DNA of 64,000 nt from Niastella soli (GCF_017742245.1 NZ_JAGHKO010000017.1:62001-126000), one strand, 5' to 3'. Shown: positions 33,614 through 43,060, numbered from the stretch's first letter. Made by a program: numbers and translations. Notes: generated from the letters alone by a model not told the origin.

Positions 33614-35344
33614 GTGTCAGAAATACGATATTTTCGCGCATTAAACGAAACAAAACAGTTGAGAGACAATAGTCAAAGGATTTCCTATTTTTTGGACACG
33701 ACGATAAATGAAAATGAGTTACCAGCGCGTTTTACTTTTCCATTTTATTATGAGCCACATCCTTTAACAAAAATAGCAGCCGCTGAACTGCAACATTACC
33801 TCGAAACCCAAACACACCTTGATCATAATTTCGGGCTGAGCACAGATACGGAGGGAACGGCTATCGGCAAAATGTTTGGCGTGTTGGTGGTGCAGGATAC
33901 AAACGGGAAAGTGGGTTATCTATCAGCTTTCTCGGGTAAACTGGCAGATTCAAACGATCATCCGAGATTTGTTCCGCCGGTCTTCGATATGTTGGCTGAG
34001 AACAGCTTTTTTCTCAAGGAGATTGTGATCATTAATACTATTAATGACCGTATTAAGGAGATTGAGTTGAACAAAAACTACCAGCACCTGATCCTGGAAC
34101 TTGAAAAATTAACAGCGCAATCTTCACAGGAAATAGCAGCTTTCAGAGATCAATTAAGAAACAATAAAGAACACCGGAAGCAGATCCGAGAAAAGCAAAA
34201 GAACAGCCTTAGCCAGCAGGAGTATGATGTGGTTGAAGCCGATCTTATAAAGCAGAGTCTACACGATAAGCATCAGTTGAACATTCTCACAAACAAATGG
34301 GCGCAGGTCCTTTCGACTGTGCAAACAGGATTGGCTCCATTTGAAAGTGAGATCGAAAATTTAAAAAATGAACGTAAGGAAAGATCGGCTACCCTGCAAC
34401 AACAGCTTTTTGAACAATATGTATTTTTAAACAAAGATGGGAAAACCAAAAGCCTGCAGGAGATCTTCAGCCTGACAGCTTTTGGCAAACCGCCTGGCGG
34501 AGCAGGTGAATGTGCAACACCCAAGCTTTTGCAATACGCATTTGCGAACGGCTACAAACCACTTGCTATGGCAGAATTCTGGTGGGGAGCTGCACCAAAA
34601 TCTGAGATCAGAAAGCATAAACAATATTATCCGGCCTGTTCAGGTAAATGCAAACCCATTCTGGCCCATATGCTGGAAGGAATACCTCTTGATGAAAATC
34701 CATTCTTGCAGGTCCCGCATGAAAGGCGCGAACTTGAAATAATTTATGAGGATGAAAGTCTTGTTGTAGTGAATAAACCTGCCGGATTACTCTCAGTTCC
34801 GGGAGTCGAGATCAAAGAGTCTGTATATTCCAGGTTAAAAGAATTATTGGGCGCTACTGAGCCCCTCATCATTCACCGGCTCGACATGGACACCTCCGGA
34901 CTTTTAGTAGTGGCCAAAACCCAACACGCGCATAAGCATATCCAAAGGCAATTTATGCAGGGTACAGTAAGAAAACGCTATAGGGCATTACTTTCTAAAG
35001 AGCTTGATCAGTCAGAAGGTGAGATCGAACTTCCCCTGCGTGCCGATCTGTTCAATCGACCAAGACAACTGGTTTGTTTTAAAACCGGAAAAAAAAGTAT
35101 CACCAGGTATAAAGTGATAAAAAAATACAACGCCATGACCAAAGTTGATTTTTGGCCACTCACTGGCAGGACCCATCAATTGCGTATGCACTCGGCTCAT
35201 GAACTGGGTCTTAATGCCCCAATTGTGGGTGACGATCTTTATGGTATGGCATCTAAAAGATTGTATCTCCACGCGGCTCATCTCGAATTTATGCACCCCA
35301 AAACCAAAGAAAGGATCAGCTTTGAGGCAGAAGAAGGATTTTAA
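33614..35344 (+). CDS. RluA family pseudouridine synthase with long N-terminal extension
   Basis: 576 aa from GTG 33614; no earlier ATG exists in frame and SEIRYFRALNE is a plausible start. The synthase domain is residues about 370-576: LEIIYEDESLVVVNKPAGLLSVPG, catalytic HRLDMDTSGLLVVAKT with Asp424, RRYRALLSK-like strand, and GRTHQLRMHSAHELGL. The 370-residue extension has a coiled coil (about 143-265) and the blocks GAGECATPKLLQYAFANG, MAEFWWG and a Cys pair (ACSGKC). This large form is known from Bacteroidota and gamma-proteobacteria and probably modifies uridine in rRNA or tRNA; the target cannot be told from the sequence. Own terminator downstream. Confidence 0.93.
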   Translation: MSEIRYFRALNETKQLRDNSQRISYFLDTTINENELPARFTFPFYYEPHPLTKIAAAELQHYLETQTHLDHNFGLSTDTEGTAIGKMFGVLVVQDTNGKVGYLSAFSGKLADSNDHPRFVPPVFDMLAENSFFLKEIVIINTINDRIKEIELNKNYQHLILELEKLTAQSSQEIAAFRDQLRNNKEHRKQIREKQKNSLSQQEYDVVEADLIKQSLHDKHQLNILTNKWAQVLSTVQTGLAPFESEIENLKNERKERSATLQQQLFEQYVFLNKDGKTKSLQEIFSLTAFGKPPGGAGECATPKLLQYAFANGYKPLAMAEFWWGAAPKSEIRKHKQYYPACSGKCKPILAHMLEGIPLDENPFLQVPHERRELEIIYEDESLVVVNKPAGLLSVPGVEIKESVYSRLKELLGATEPLIIHRLDMDTSGLLVVAKTQHAHKHIQRQFMQGTVRKRYRALLSKELDQSEGEIELPLRADLFNRPRQLVCFKTGKKSITRYKVIKKYNAMTKVDFWPLTGRTHQLRMHSAHELGLNAPIVGDDLYGMASKRLYLHAAHLEFMHPKTKERISFEAEEGF

Positions 35345-35427
35345 ATACCAATTCCCGGACTGAGTCACTAACTACCTTACTTATATGTAGCATTTTGTTT
35401 ATATCTGCTATTGTATTCCCTGAAAGT

Positions 35428-35466
35428 CACTAAAAACTCCGATGGTTACCGTCGGGTTTTTTAGTG
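35428..35466 (+). terminator. Terminator after the pseudouridine synthase gene
   Basis: CACTAAAAA-CTCCGA, loop, CGTCGGG-TTTTTTAGTG: about 14 pairs with one mismatch; the T6 lies in the 3' arm. Confidence 0.75.
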
Positions 35467-35545
35467 GCTTCAAAGAAAATCTGATTTATTTACTGATCAC
35501 TTTATGTAATTGGCTTTTTTCCTGCATCTGCTTCTAAAACTGCCA

Positions 35546-37417
35546 ATGAAAATTATATTAACACTGCTATTGCTGTGTACAAGCACCGTTTTGCTTAATG
35601 CACAGATTACTATTACAGGAAAGATCACTAATGAAAAGGGAGTGCCGTTACAAGCCGTCACCATCAAGATCAAGGGTACAAATACTGCTACAGCAAGTGA
35701 TGTAAAAGGTTTCTATTCAATTAAGGTGCCCGATAAGAAAGCAACACTCGTCTTTGCAAATGTTGGTTTTGATGTACAGGAAATTCCGGTAAATGAAAAC
35801 ACCGTGATCAACGTAATACTCAAGGCGGCTACAAACAGTCTCTCGGAAGTGGTGGTTATTGGCTATGCAGCACAGAAAAGAAAGGACGTGACAGGCTCTG
35901 TGGCCATACTTTCCGGAAGCGCTGCAGGAGTAAGTATCAATGGCCGGAATCATCGTAACGCCTCTTCTCCAAACGAAGACTATAACAGAGAAGGATACGA
36001 CAATATTAAAGAGAATGAATTCCAGAAAGTCACCGATCATCCGCTTTCTACTTTTTCTATTGATGTGGATGCAGCTTCTTACAGCAATGTTCGCAGATTG
36101 ATCAATGAAGGTACGCTTCCCACTCCGGGAGCTGTTCGGGTTGAAGAAATGATCAACTATTTTTCATATAATTATCCGCAACCTGTTAATGACAAGCCCT
36201 TCTCAATAACCACAGAATCTGCACCGTGTCCGTGGAATAAAGACCATCAATTAGTAATGATCGGTCTGCAGGGAAAAAAAATAGAACTCGACAAACTGCC
36301 TCCCTCCAATCTTGTTTTCCTCATCGATGTAAGTGGCAGTATGCAAACAGAAAATAAATTGCCACTGGTTAAATCATCATTGAACTTATTAGCAGAACAA
36401 TTGCGTCCGCAGGATAAGGTGGCCATTGTGGTATATGCAGGTAGTGCCGGACTGGTTTTGCCATCCACCAATGATAAATACAAGATCAGGGAAGCGATCA
36501 ATGCATTGGAAGCCGGCGGATCAACAGCAGGCGGCGCGGGTATAAAACTCGCGTACCAAACTGCACAACAAAATTTCATGAAGGATGGAAACAATCGCGT
36601 TATACTTTGTACCGACGGTGATTTTAATGTTGGCGCCAGCAGCGATGATGAGCTGGAAAATCTTATTGAGACAAAACGCGAATCTGGTGTATACCTTACA
36701 GTACTTGGATATGGCACAGGTAACTATCAGGATAGCAAAATGCAAAAACTGGCCGATAAAGGCAATGGCAACCATGCTTACATCGATAATATAAATGAAG
36801 CAAAAAAGGTGTTGATCAGCGAATACGGCGGAACGCTTTTCACCATTGCGAAAGACGTAAAGCTCCAGATTGAATTCAACTCCGCCAAAGTAAAAGGGTA
36901 CAGGCTCATTGGATACGAAAACAGGATGCTGGCAAAAGAGGATTTTAACAATGATAAAAAAGACGCGGGCGATATGGGCAGCAATCATTCTGTTACTGCT
37001 TTGTACGAGATCATCCCTGCCAGCGTAGCAGGTGATGAAGGATTGGCAACAGTTGACCCCTTACGTTACCAAAGTAAAAAGCGGAAAAAGCGCTCCGCAT
37101 CCTTTTCCGAAGAACTGATGTTTGTGAAGATCCGTTATAAAGAACCGGATGAAATGAGCAGTAACCTCATGGAAGTACCAGTAAAAGAAAACATCCAGTC
37201 TGCCAGCAATAATCTGCGCTTTGCGTCGGCAGTGGCGGCGTTTGGAATGGTATTAAGAAACTCAGTATTAAAAGGAGGCAGCGACTATAAACTGGTAAAA
37301 TCACTGGCAGAAAGTAGTATAGACAGTAACAGCGATGCCTACAAAAAAGAATTTCTGGAATTGGTAAATAAAGCAGAACAATTGAAAGCTACGGCAAAAC
37401 AGGGATCACCGGAATAG
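35546..37417 (+). CDS. VWA domain protein (YfbK type, DUF3520) with SusC-like N-terminal domain
   Basis: 623 aa from ATG 35546 (a TTG 12 codons upstream adds nothing). Signal peptide IILTLLLLCTSTVLLNAQ, then a CarboxypepD_reg-like domain (ITITGKITNEKGVPLQAVTIK, to about residue 95) ending in SLSEVVVIGYAAQKRKDVTG, the sequence that in SusC receptors leads into the TonB plug; here it stops after about 15 residues. Next a YfbK N-terminal region (HPLSTFSIDVDAASYSNVRR), a VWA domain with MIDAS (LVFLIDVSGSMQTENKLPLV, LCTDGDFNVGASSDDEL) and a C-terminal DUF3520 part (EELMFVKIRYKEPD). Probably a surface or periplasmic metal-dependent adhesion/scaffold protein. Confidence 0.92.
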   Translation: MKIILTLLLLCTSTVLLNAQITITGKITNEKGVPLQAVTIKIKGTNTATASDVKGFYSIKVPDKKATLVFANVGFDVQEIPVNENTVINVILKAATNSLSEVVVIGYAAQKRKDVTGSVAILSGSAAGVSINGRNHRNASSPNEDYNREGYDNIKENEFQKVTDHPLSTFSIDVDAASYSNVRRLINEGTLPTPGAVRVEEMINYFSYNYPQPVNDKPFSITTESAPCPWNKDHQLVMIGLQGKKIELDKLPPSNLVFLIDVSGSMQTENKLPLVKSSLNLLAEQLRPQDKVAIVVYAGSAGLVLPSTNDKYKIREAINALEAGGSTAGGAGIKLAYQTAQQNFMKDGNNRVILCTDGDFNVGASSDDELENLIETKRESGVYLTVLGYGTGNYQDSKMQKLADKGNGNHAYIDNINEAKKVLISEYGGTLFTIAKDVKLQIEFNSAKVKGYRLIGYENRMLAKEDFNNDKKDAGDMGSNHSVTALYEIIPASVAGDEGLATVDPLRYQSKKRKKRSASFSEELMFVKIRYKEPDEMSSNLMEVPVKENIQSASNNLRFASAVAAFGMVLRNSVLKGGSDYKLVKSLAESSIDSNSDAYKKEFLELVNKAEQLKATAKQGSPE

Positions 37418-37428
37418 TAGCAACTTAT

Positions 37429-37481
37429 TTTCCAGGCCAATGCACGACGCCATTGCTGTCAGGCATCGGCCTGGAAATTTT
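37429..37481 (+). terminator. Terminator after the VWA gene
   Basis: TTTCCAGGCC and GGCCTGGAAA pair (10 bp) around a 29-base loop, followed by TTTT. Confidence 0.75.
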
Positions 37482-37537
37482 CACCCGACCGGATCATTTT
37501 CCTTATTTTCGGTGCCTAATCAAACCTGTCTTTGATC

Positions 37538-39061
37538 ATGCGCCAATTACTGCCCCTGCTGTTGCTTGTACACCTCAGCCAAAGCATCTTCAGTCAAACA
37601 CCTGCCTTTATTACCGACAGCCTGGATAGTTACATCCAACAAGGTATGAAAGACTGGAATGTACCGGGGTTAGCCATTGTAATAGTAAAGGATGGACAGG
37701 TAGCTTTTATAAAAGGTTATGGGGTGACAGATACAGCTACACGCCAACCCGTAGATGAAAACACCTTGTTTATGATCGCCAGCAATACCAAGCTGTTTAC
37801 CGGTACCGCCCTTAGCCAGCTGGCATATAACAAAAAACTTTCGCTGGACGATAAATTCACCAAATACTACCCCGAATTTAAATTATATGAACCTGCCACA
37901 ACCGGTTTGTTAACGGTGCGTGACCTGCTTAGCCATCGCATTGGCACCAAAACCTTTCAGGGTGATTTTACCTTTTGGAACAGCCTGCTTACTTCTCAGC
38001 AGATCATGCAAAAAATGAAGCTGCTGAAACCTGAGGCTGGTTTTAGGAACCATTACGGATATTGTAACAGTTGCTTTTTAGCGGCCGGCGAAGTAATACC
38101 CAAAATAACCGGTCAGTCGTGGCATAAGTACATACAGGATAGCATCCTAACGCCCTTGCAGATGAATCATACCTATACCAGCATACACAACCTGTCTGAT
38201 ACCCGCCTGCTGTCAAAACCTTATACAACCAGTTTTACCGGTAAACTGAACCAGGTGCCCTGGGACGACTGGGATAATCTGGCCCCTGCTGCATCTTTGA
38301 TCAGCAGCGTAAGCGATATGTCACACTGGTTATTGTTTCAACTGGATAGCGGCCGCTACGAAGGAAAACGTGTGATGCCTTTTGGTGTGCTGCAAGCAAC
38401 CCGCGATATCAATACACCCATTACAAGCCGGAGATCAGCGGTAGTGCCTACCCATATTGTAGGATACGGATTGGGTCTGATAGTGGGCGATTACAACGGC
38501 CGACAGATCTACTGGCATACGGGCGGTGCTGCCGGCATGGTAAGTGTTGTATGTTTTGTTCCTGAAGAAAGACTGGGAATGGCTGTGCTTACAAACAACG
38601 ATAACCAGAGTTTGTATGGCGCGTTGAGGGCTCAGGTGCTGGATGCCTATACGGGGATGCCTTACCAGAACAGAAGCAAAAAATACCTTGCAGATTTCAA
38701 CAATACCATGGCCGATACTTTAAAAACCATTCACGGTTGGCAGGCCCGGGTAAAAGGCACAGCGCCTTCACTTCCGCTATCGGCTTATGTGGGCCATTAT
38801 ACAAACGGGTTGTATGGATCGCTGGATATTGATCTGTCGGCCGACAAAAAGGACTTACGCATAAAATTCAACAGCCATGAACATTTAACAGCTACCCTTT
38901 CGTATATGGACTCGAATGAATGGCTGCTTCAATACGACAATATTGAGTATGGCATCTTCTCTGTAAAATTCAAGCTCAGTGGCAGCAAAGTGGTATCCAT
39001 CGAAACCAAAGAAAGCGATTTTGTAGAAGAAGATCCTTATGTGTTTGTGAAACAGCAATAA
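37538..39061 (+). CDS. Serine hydrolase, class C beta-lactamase / D-aminopeptidase family, with DUF3471-like C-terminus
   Basis: 507 aa from ATG 37538. Signal peptide LLPLLLLVHLSQSIFSQ. The beta-lactamase-like domain spans about 20-360: FMIASNTKLFTGTALSQL gives the S-x-x-K nucleophile motif (Ser-Asn-Thr-Lys), HYGYCNSCFLAAGEVI gives Y-x-N, and YWHTGGAAGM stands for the H/K-T-G box. Residues about 400-507 (LSAYVGHYTNGLYGSLDIDL, RIKFNSHEHLTATL) form a lipocalin-like DUF3471 domain. Periplasmic or secreted peptidase/esterase on an unknown substrate. Complete; a gene fragment of the same superfamily lies at 58880-58985. Confidence 0.92.
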   Translation: MRQLLPLLLLVHLSQSIFSQTPAFITDSLDSYIQQGMKDWNVPGLAIVIVKDGQVAFIKGYGVTDTATRQPVDENTLFMIASNTKLFTGTALSQLAYNKKLSLDDKFTKYYPEFKLYEPATTGLLTVRDLLSHRIGTKTFQGDFTFWNSLLTSQQIMQKMKLLKPEAGFRNHYGYCNSCFLAAGEVIPKITGQSWHKYIQDSILTPLQMNHTYTSIHNLSDTRLLSKPYTTSFTGKLNQVPWDDWDNLAPAASLISSVSDMSHWLLFQLDSGRYEGKRVMPFGVLQATRDINTPITSRRSAVVPTHIVGYGLGLIVGDYNGRQIYWHTGGAAGMVSVVCFVPEERLGMAVLTNNDNQSLYGALRAQVLDAYTGMPYQNRSKKYLADFNNTMADTLKTIHGWQARVKGTAPSLPLSAYVGHYTNGLYGSLDIDLSADKKDLRIKFNSHEHLTATLSYMDSNEWLLQYDNIEYGIFSVKFKLSGSKVVSIETKESDFVEEDPYVFVKQQ

Positions 39062-39071
39062 ATAGATCTTT

Positions 39072-39268
39072 TTATTTCAGGTTTGGATTGAGTTTGACCT
39101 CTTCGGCATTAAAAGGTAAATACCAATTGACAGGATCAGATAATTTATTATTTAGATCCAGTTCATTATACCTTTCGATGCCGATACGGGTCTTGATGGC
39201 CTCCTTAAGTATTTCCGGCCGGCCGCGTCTTGCCAGCCTCAACAGATCGAACCAGCGCTTTCCTGGCG
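39072..39268 (-). pseudogene. C-terminal fragment of a SusD family gene
   Basis: The minus frame reads PGKRWFDLLRLARRGRPEIL...SDPVNWYLPFNAEEVKLNPNLK then stop, which are the last about 64 residues of a RagB/SusD protein (G-K-R-W-F-D-L and the closing P-I-P-x-x-E-x-x-x-N-P-N block). Nothing upstream belongs to SusD; instead the fasciclin gene joins at about 39270, in another frame. A deletion that removed the SusD body and the fasciclin end explains it. Confidence 0.8.
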
Positions 39269-39972
39269 CTCTTGAATACCGAATCAATTGTACCATCCCG
39301 GTCACTATCATAGCTATTGAAGCGGTCGTATTGTTTACTCGCCAGATTTTGCATCAACTTATAGAACGTGCTATTAGGGAACGCTGATGCAAAAAGCTGC
39401 TCTGCATTCGGCAGCGGCATAAGTACTTCACCTATTCCATGAATAACCCCATTTTCAGCATCAATATCCTGCAGGTTGTTGATAACAGGAACCCCATTTA
39501 CCTTAAACACGTCTGCGGCAGATACATCTATGTTCAGGAATTTGTTATTCCTGGTGATATAAGTCGTTTTTTTAGTAGTGGTGAACCGCGTTCTGAAATC
39601 ATAATAATACCACATGTTGTTGGCTATGTGATAACTCAGAATAGCAAAGAGCTCATTCACAGGAACATCGTTAATTGAGCCGTAACCTGTACGTTTGAAA
39701 TATTGCTGAAAAGCCTCATTAGTAGGCGCGAACACCGTATACAGCCCTGAAACATTTACAAATTTCACCAGGTCTGCCCGCTCCAAACCTTCAGCGAAAG
39801 TGGTAAAGTTGGGATCGCCTTTTACCTTATCGTATATAAAGCCGGTTTTAGGATTCTCATCAGACCAATACTTGTCATAACCTTTCTTACATCCCAACAA
39901 CAAAACAGCCATAAGTAAAGGCAATAGAAGCCCTTTGAAGCATGGATGCTTCCGTTTAAAAATGAAGAACAT
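39205..39972 (-). CDS. Fasciclin domain lipoprotein, C-terminus replaced by out-of-frame SusD sequence
   Basis: 255 aa with lipobox AVLLLGC and KKGYDKYW. One fasciclin (FAS1) domain is seen at about residues 45-185 (FTTFAEGLERADLVKFVNVSGLYTVFAPTNEAF, VNELFAILSYHIANNMWYY, NGVPVINNLQDIDAENGVIHGIGEVLMPL), followed by ESAFPNSTFYKLMQN-type sequence that starts a second part. From about residue 235 on (KSARKALVRSVEAGKTRPAGNT) the frame runs through SusD coding DNA in the wrong frame, so the native end is lost. In Bacteroidota such proteins are encoded beside SusC/SusD. It is probably a relic but its FAS1 domain is intact. Confidence 0.8.
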   Translation of the reverse strand: MFFIFKRKHPCFKGLLLPLLMAVLLLGCKKGYDKYWSDENPKTGFIYDKVKGDPNFTTFAEGLERADLVKFVNVSGLYTVFAPTNEAFQQYFKRTGYGSINDVPVNELFAILSYHIANNMWYYYDFRTRFTTTKKTTYITRNNKFLNIDVSAADVFKVNGVPVINNLQDIDAENGVIHGIGEVLMPLPNAEQLFASAFPNSTFYKLMQNLASKQYDRFNSYDSDRDGTIDSVFKSARKALVRSVEAGKTRPAGNT

Positions 39973-40059
39973 TGTATTAATGAATTAGAAAGTAAATCAA
40001 TAACTGATGTTACCGACCTAACGCCTGTTTTGTATCTGGTTGTTTTATTTTCTTTTTGA

Positions 40060-41628
40060 TCAGTCGCCTATAGGGATGGGAGTATTTACCCCTGTGGCCG
40101 CAGCGGTGCCAAAATTGGGCGATCCATCTGCATTCCAGGTTAATTTTTGCATTCTTGGGCTGCGGGCACCGTTGGTGGTGGCAGCAGTGCTACGCGCATG
40201 GTATACAAACCAGTTTTCGGTATGTAGCAAGCCATTTCCATCGGTATAACTACTGGTAAAAAAGCCGTTGTGCCCTGGCCCATAAACAGCGTTCGCATCA
40301 TTTCTGACAAACACCTGTTTTTTATTGATCCAGTCGGCTGCGGTTGTTGGATCACCGCCGCTTTTTAACTGTATTTGTGCCAGGCAATAATTATCGCTGC
40401 TGTAACGGCTGGCGGAATAGATAATAAAGACCGGGCTGCTGGCATCTTTTTGCAGCATAATAGGACCTTCGTTTACGCCGGCGCCTAATGAATTAGGTTC
40501 ATATTTTTCCCAGTTATTGGTAGGTGAAGAAATTTTGACGCGAGCGCCACTTATCGTCCAGGGGTTCGACATAGGGGCCAGGTAAATGTATTGCTTATAT
40601 TTAGTAGCTATATTTTCCCACCCTGACCAGATGAAATAATTGTTGCTGCCGATGGTAAGCACCGAGCCATCTATAGCCCACTGATCACTTGTATCAGCTA
40701 TTTTTCCTTTGTACGTCCATGTACCCGTGGTAGGGTCTGCATTTGCATTCTCCAAAACAAACATCCGGTGATTATCATCACTGCCATTGTCAGCGGCAAA
40801 ATAAATATACCATTTGCCCGACAGGAAATGTAATTCGGGCGCCCATATATTGGAGGAATGATCTGTACCAGCAGGCGGCGTAAAGACCAGGGTTTCGGTC
40901 ATGGCTGCCAACAACGACATGGAAGGTGTTTTTGTAATGGTGATCCTGTTGCCTTTGGTTGACAGAAAATAATAATACCCATCTTTTTGTGCTACATACG
41001 GGTCGGGACGGCCGGCATTGACCAACGGATTCTGAAAATTGAGGTTGCGAAATTCAAAAAGGTCCTGCGTGCCCGTTACACTGGCTTGTTGTCTTATTTT
41101 TCTGCCCGGTGTATTATCATCAGGGTCTACCACCATTTTCATCCCAGTTGCTTTATTAGTAAGCGCAAACAAATTGTTGCTGCCGGAATAACTAATGGCC
41201 CAACGTTGCGCATCGGTACCATTATCAGTTCCCTGTTGCAGTATATCACCGGAAGTTGTGGAAGGCGATTGCAGACATTTGTTACTGGTAACATTGACCA
41301 GCTTATAATAAGTGGCGTCCGTTTTTATGAGTTTCCATTTTTGCCCGTTATTGGGAAACCAGGACCATTGCTGAATTTTAGCAGCATCGGCCGTTGAGTT
41401 TCCTGTAACTTCTACTACCGGGCCATAAGGCAATGATGATAAACCCCGGATACGGTAGACCGCACTGTCTATCAATGTGCCCAATGGTGGGGCCGCCTTA
41501 ATTGAAATTTTTGCTTCATTTAGTATTGGCGTATCCACAGGAGGGATACTGTTCAGGTAGGTTTTCAGGCAGCCAGCCGCCAGTAAGGAAAGGGCGAAAC
41601 CGGTTGCTATAAATAATTTTTCTCTCAT
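40060..41628 (-). CDS. GH43 family glycoside hydrolase lipoprotein with N-terminal ricin-type beta-trefoil
   Basis: 522 aa; lipobox LLAAGC, so surface lipoprotein. Residues about 55-195 are a RICIN/CBM13-like trefoil (YRIRGLSSLPYGPVVEVTG, QQWSWFPNNGQKWKLI, NKCLQSPSTTSGDILQQ, DAQRWAISYSG, FEFRNLNF). Residues about 200-515 are a five-bladed GH43 propeller: base Asp in NAGRPDPYVAQKDGYYYFL, pKa-modulating Asp in QWAIDGSVLTI, acid Glu in VNEGPIML. Likely an arabinosidase/xylosidase-type enzyme; the subfamily cannot be fixed by eye. It is upstream of the fasciclin/SusD relic on the same strand (87-bp gap), so it belonged to a polysaccharide locus whose SusCD part is gone. Confidence 0.92.
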   Translation of the reverse strand: MREKLFIATGFALSLLAAGCLKTYLNSIPPVDTPILNEAKISIKAAPPLGTLIDSAVYRIRGLSSLPYGPVVEVTGNSTADAAKIQQWSWFPNNGQKWKLIKTDATYYKLVNVTSNKCLQSPSTTSGDILQQGTDNGTDAQRWAISYSGSNNLFALTNKATGMKMVVDPDDNTPGRKIRQQASVTGTQDLFEFRNLNFQNPLVNAGRPDPYVAQKDGYYYFLSTKGNRITITKTPSMSLLAAMTETLVFTPPAGTDHSSNIWAPELHFLSGKWYIYFAADNGSDDNHRMFVLENANADPTTGTWTYKGKIADTSDQWAIDGSVLTIGSNNYFIWSGWENIATKYKQYIYLAPMSNPWTISGARVKISSPTNNWEKYEPNSLGAGVNEGPIMLQKDASSPVFIIYSASRYSSDNYCLAQIQLKSGGDPTTAADWINKKQVFVRNDANAVYGPGHNGFFTSSYTDGNGLLHTENWFVYHARSTAATTNGARSPRMQKLTWNADGSPNFGTAAATGVNTPIPIGD

Positions 41629-41738
41629 AAGACAATTAATCGTTAGTTGTTAAGCAAGCAGTTAAATATACTATTACAGGCTTTCATTGTACACTATCTA
41701 TAACGAATGTATGTAGTCGGAATGCTGCAATATGTTCG

Positions 41739-41870
41739 TTATGGCAATTCAAAATAAATCAATAGATCCAGTAACGCTTGTTCAACTTTTTGTTTATTTG
41801 TCTCATATTTTAATTCAGCATGTATCGGCCATTGCTGTTCAATGATTTTCCGCGCTTCTTCCGAACTCAA
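41739..41870 (-). CDS. Small ORF, 43 aa, overlapping the stop codon of the propeller gene
   Basis: A TTG at 41868-41870 overlaps the TGA stop of the PQQ-like gene (TTGA), the arrangement used for translational coupling. The frame reads SSEEARKIIEQQWPIHAELK... to ..DLLIYFELP stop at 41739-41741: helical, charged, with normal codon use. It could be a small coupled protein, or the end of an older, longer protein cut off from the propeller by a frameshift. Too short for routine gene calling; family unknown. Confidence 0.4.
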   Translation of the reverse strand: MSSEEARKIIEQQWPIHAELKYETNKQKVEQALLDLLIYFELP

Positions 41871-43060
41871 TCAATTTTTACCGCATATAAATAGCCATCA
41901 GCGCTTCCAAAATAAAGAACACCTTCTTTAACAATAGGTGTAGCCAGAATGCCGCCCAGTTTCATGATCTTTTGTTCGCCAACGAGGGTAAGCGAATCGT
42001 TACCATAAAGCGTAAAATCTTTTCTGAAATGTCCTGTGGAATCATATACAGTTGAATAATTCCGCTTGCTTTCATCGGTCTGGAATATCCATTGAAGATG
42101 ACCGCTCTTTTGACCGAACCCGTAAAGATGTCCATCAAACGCCGCAGTAAAGATCAGTGTATCATAACCTACTGGGGTATTGTAAGATCGCAGGGGTAGT
42201 GCTGTTTTCCACTCAACTTCTCCATAGAAATTATTCAGGGAGTAGAACTTATGAGAGTCGGAAGTACCAAAATAGATCCTGCCATCCTTTTCATATGGAG
42301 TTGAAATGATCCAACTGCCATATTCTTTCATATTCCAAAGCCCGGCCCCTGTGGACCTGTTCAATGCATACAGGTTATAATCCCTGCTGCCGAAATAGAT
42401 GGCATCATTGGTTACAAGCGCCGCTTTTTGAATTTCACCTTTAGGAAAGAACCGGTCGCCGATAGTTTTAAATTTCCAGATAAGTTTTCCGGTTATTTCA
42501 TTCAAAGCATAAAAACTGCCATCAAAGCTGCCAACGTAAACCGTGTCATGCTTAACAACCGGATCGGCATGAACAATGCCACCGGTGGTATAATGCCAAA
42601 GCTCCTTACCGTTCAGCGCATTGATAGCATATACATTACCATTACCACTTCCAATAAACAAACTTCCTTTATGATATACGGGCGATGACCGGTAGTAATC
42701 CCACAGGTCATATTTCTGTTCAACTTTAGTCATGAATTTCCACAGCAATTTTCCGTTAACTGCATTCAATGCATATACATTGCCATCATCGCAACCAAAA
42801 AATACTTTACCAGCCGCTACCGTTGCAGATGACCGGATAGGTCTCCCCGCAATATATTTCCACAACATTTGCCCATTACTCAATGAATTACAATAAAAAT
42901 TACCGTCTTCGCTTCCGAAATAAATAGCTGAGTTGTCAATACAGGGGGTACTCACAATCCGGCCCTGTGTGGGATATTTCCAAACCGTGGTTCCTGTTTT
43001 AGTTTGCGCATTGCTATTACAAAATAAAAAAAGCGATAACACGAAGACGTAATAATTCAT
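41867..43060 (-). CDS. PQQ-like beta-propeller repeat protein
   Basis: 397 aa with a signal peptide (VFVLSLFLFCNSNAQ). About eight repeats of the type AIYFGSEDGNFYCNSLSNGQMLWKY, VFFGCDDGNVYALNAVNGKLLWKF, LFIGSGNGNVYAINALNGKELWHY, VYVGSFDGSFYALNEITGKLIWKF and so on, each ending in a W motif, as in the BamB/PQQ quinoprotein fold. There are no quinoprotein catalytic residues and no cytochrome domain, so it is more likely a secreted structural or binding propeller. The last repeat YFGSADGYLYAVKID closes the ring. Complete; monocistronic except for the small ORF at its end. Confidence 0.88.
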   Translation of the reverse strand: MNYYVFVLSLFLFCNSNAQTKTGTTVWKYPTQGRIVSTPCIDNSAIYFGSEDGNFYCNSLSNGQMLWKYIAGRPIRSSATVAAGKVFFGCDDGNVYALNAVNGKLLWKFMTKVEQKYDLWDYYRSSPVYHKGSLFIGSGNGNVYAINALNGKELWHYTTGGIVHADPVVKHDTVYVGSFDGSFYALNEITGKLIWKFKTIGDRFFPKGEIQKAALVTNDAIYFGSRDYNLYALNRSTGAGLWNMKEYGSWIISTPYEKDGRIYFGTSDSHKFYSLNNFYGEVEWKTALPLRSYNTPVGYDTLIFTAAFDGHLYGFGQKSGHLQWIFQTDESKRNYSTVYDSTGHFRKDFTLYGNDSLTLVGEQKIMKLGGILATPIVKEGVLYFGSADGYLYAVKID

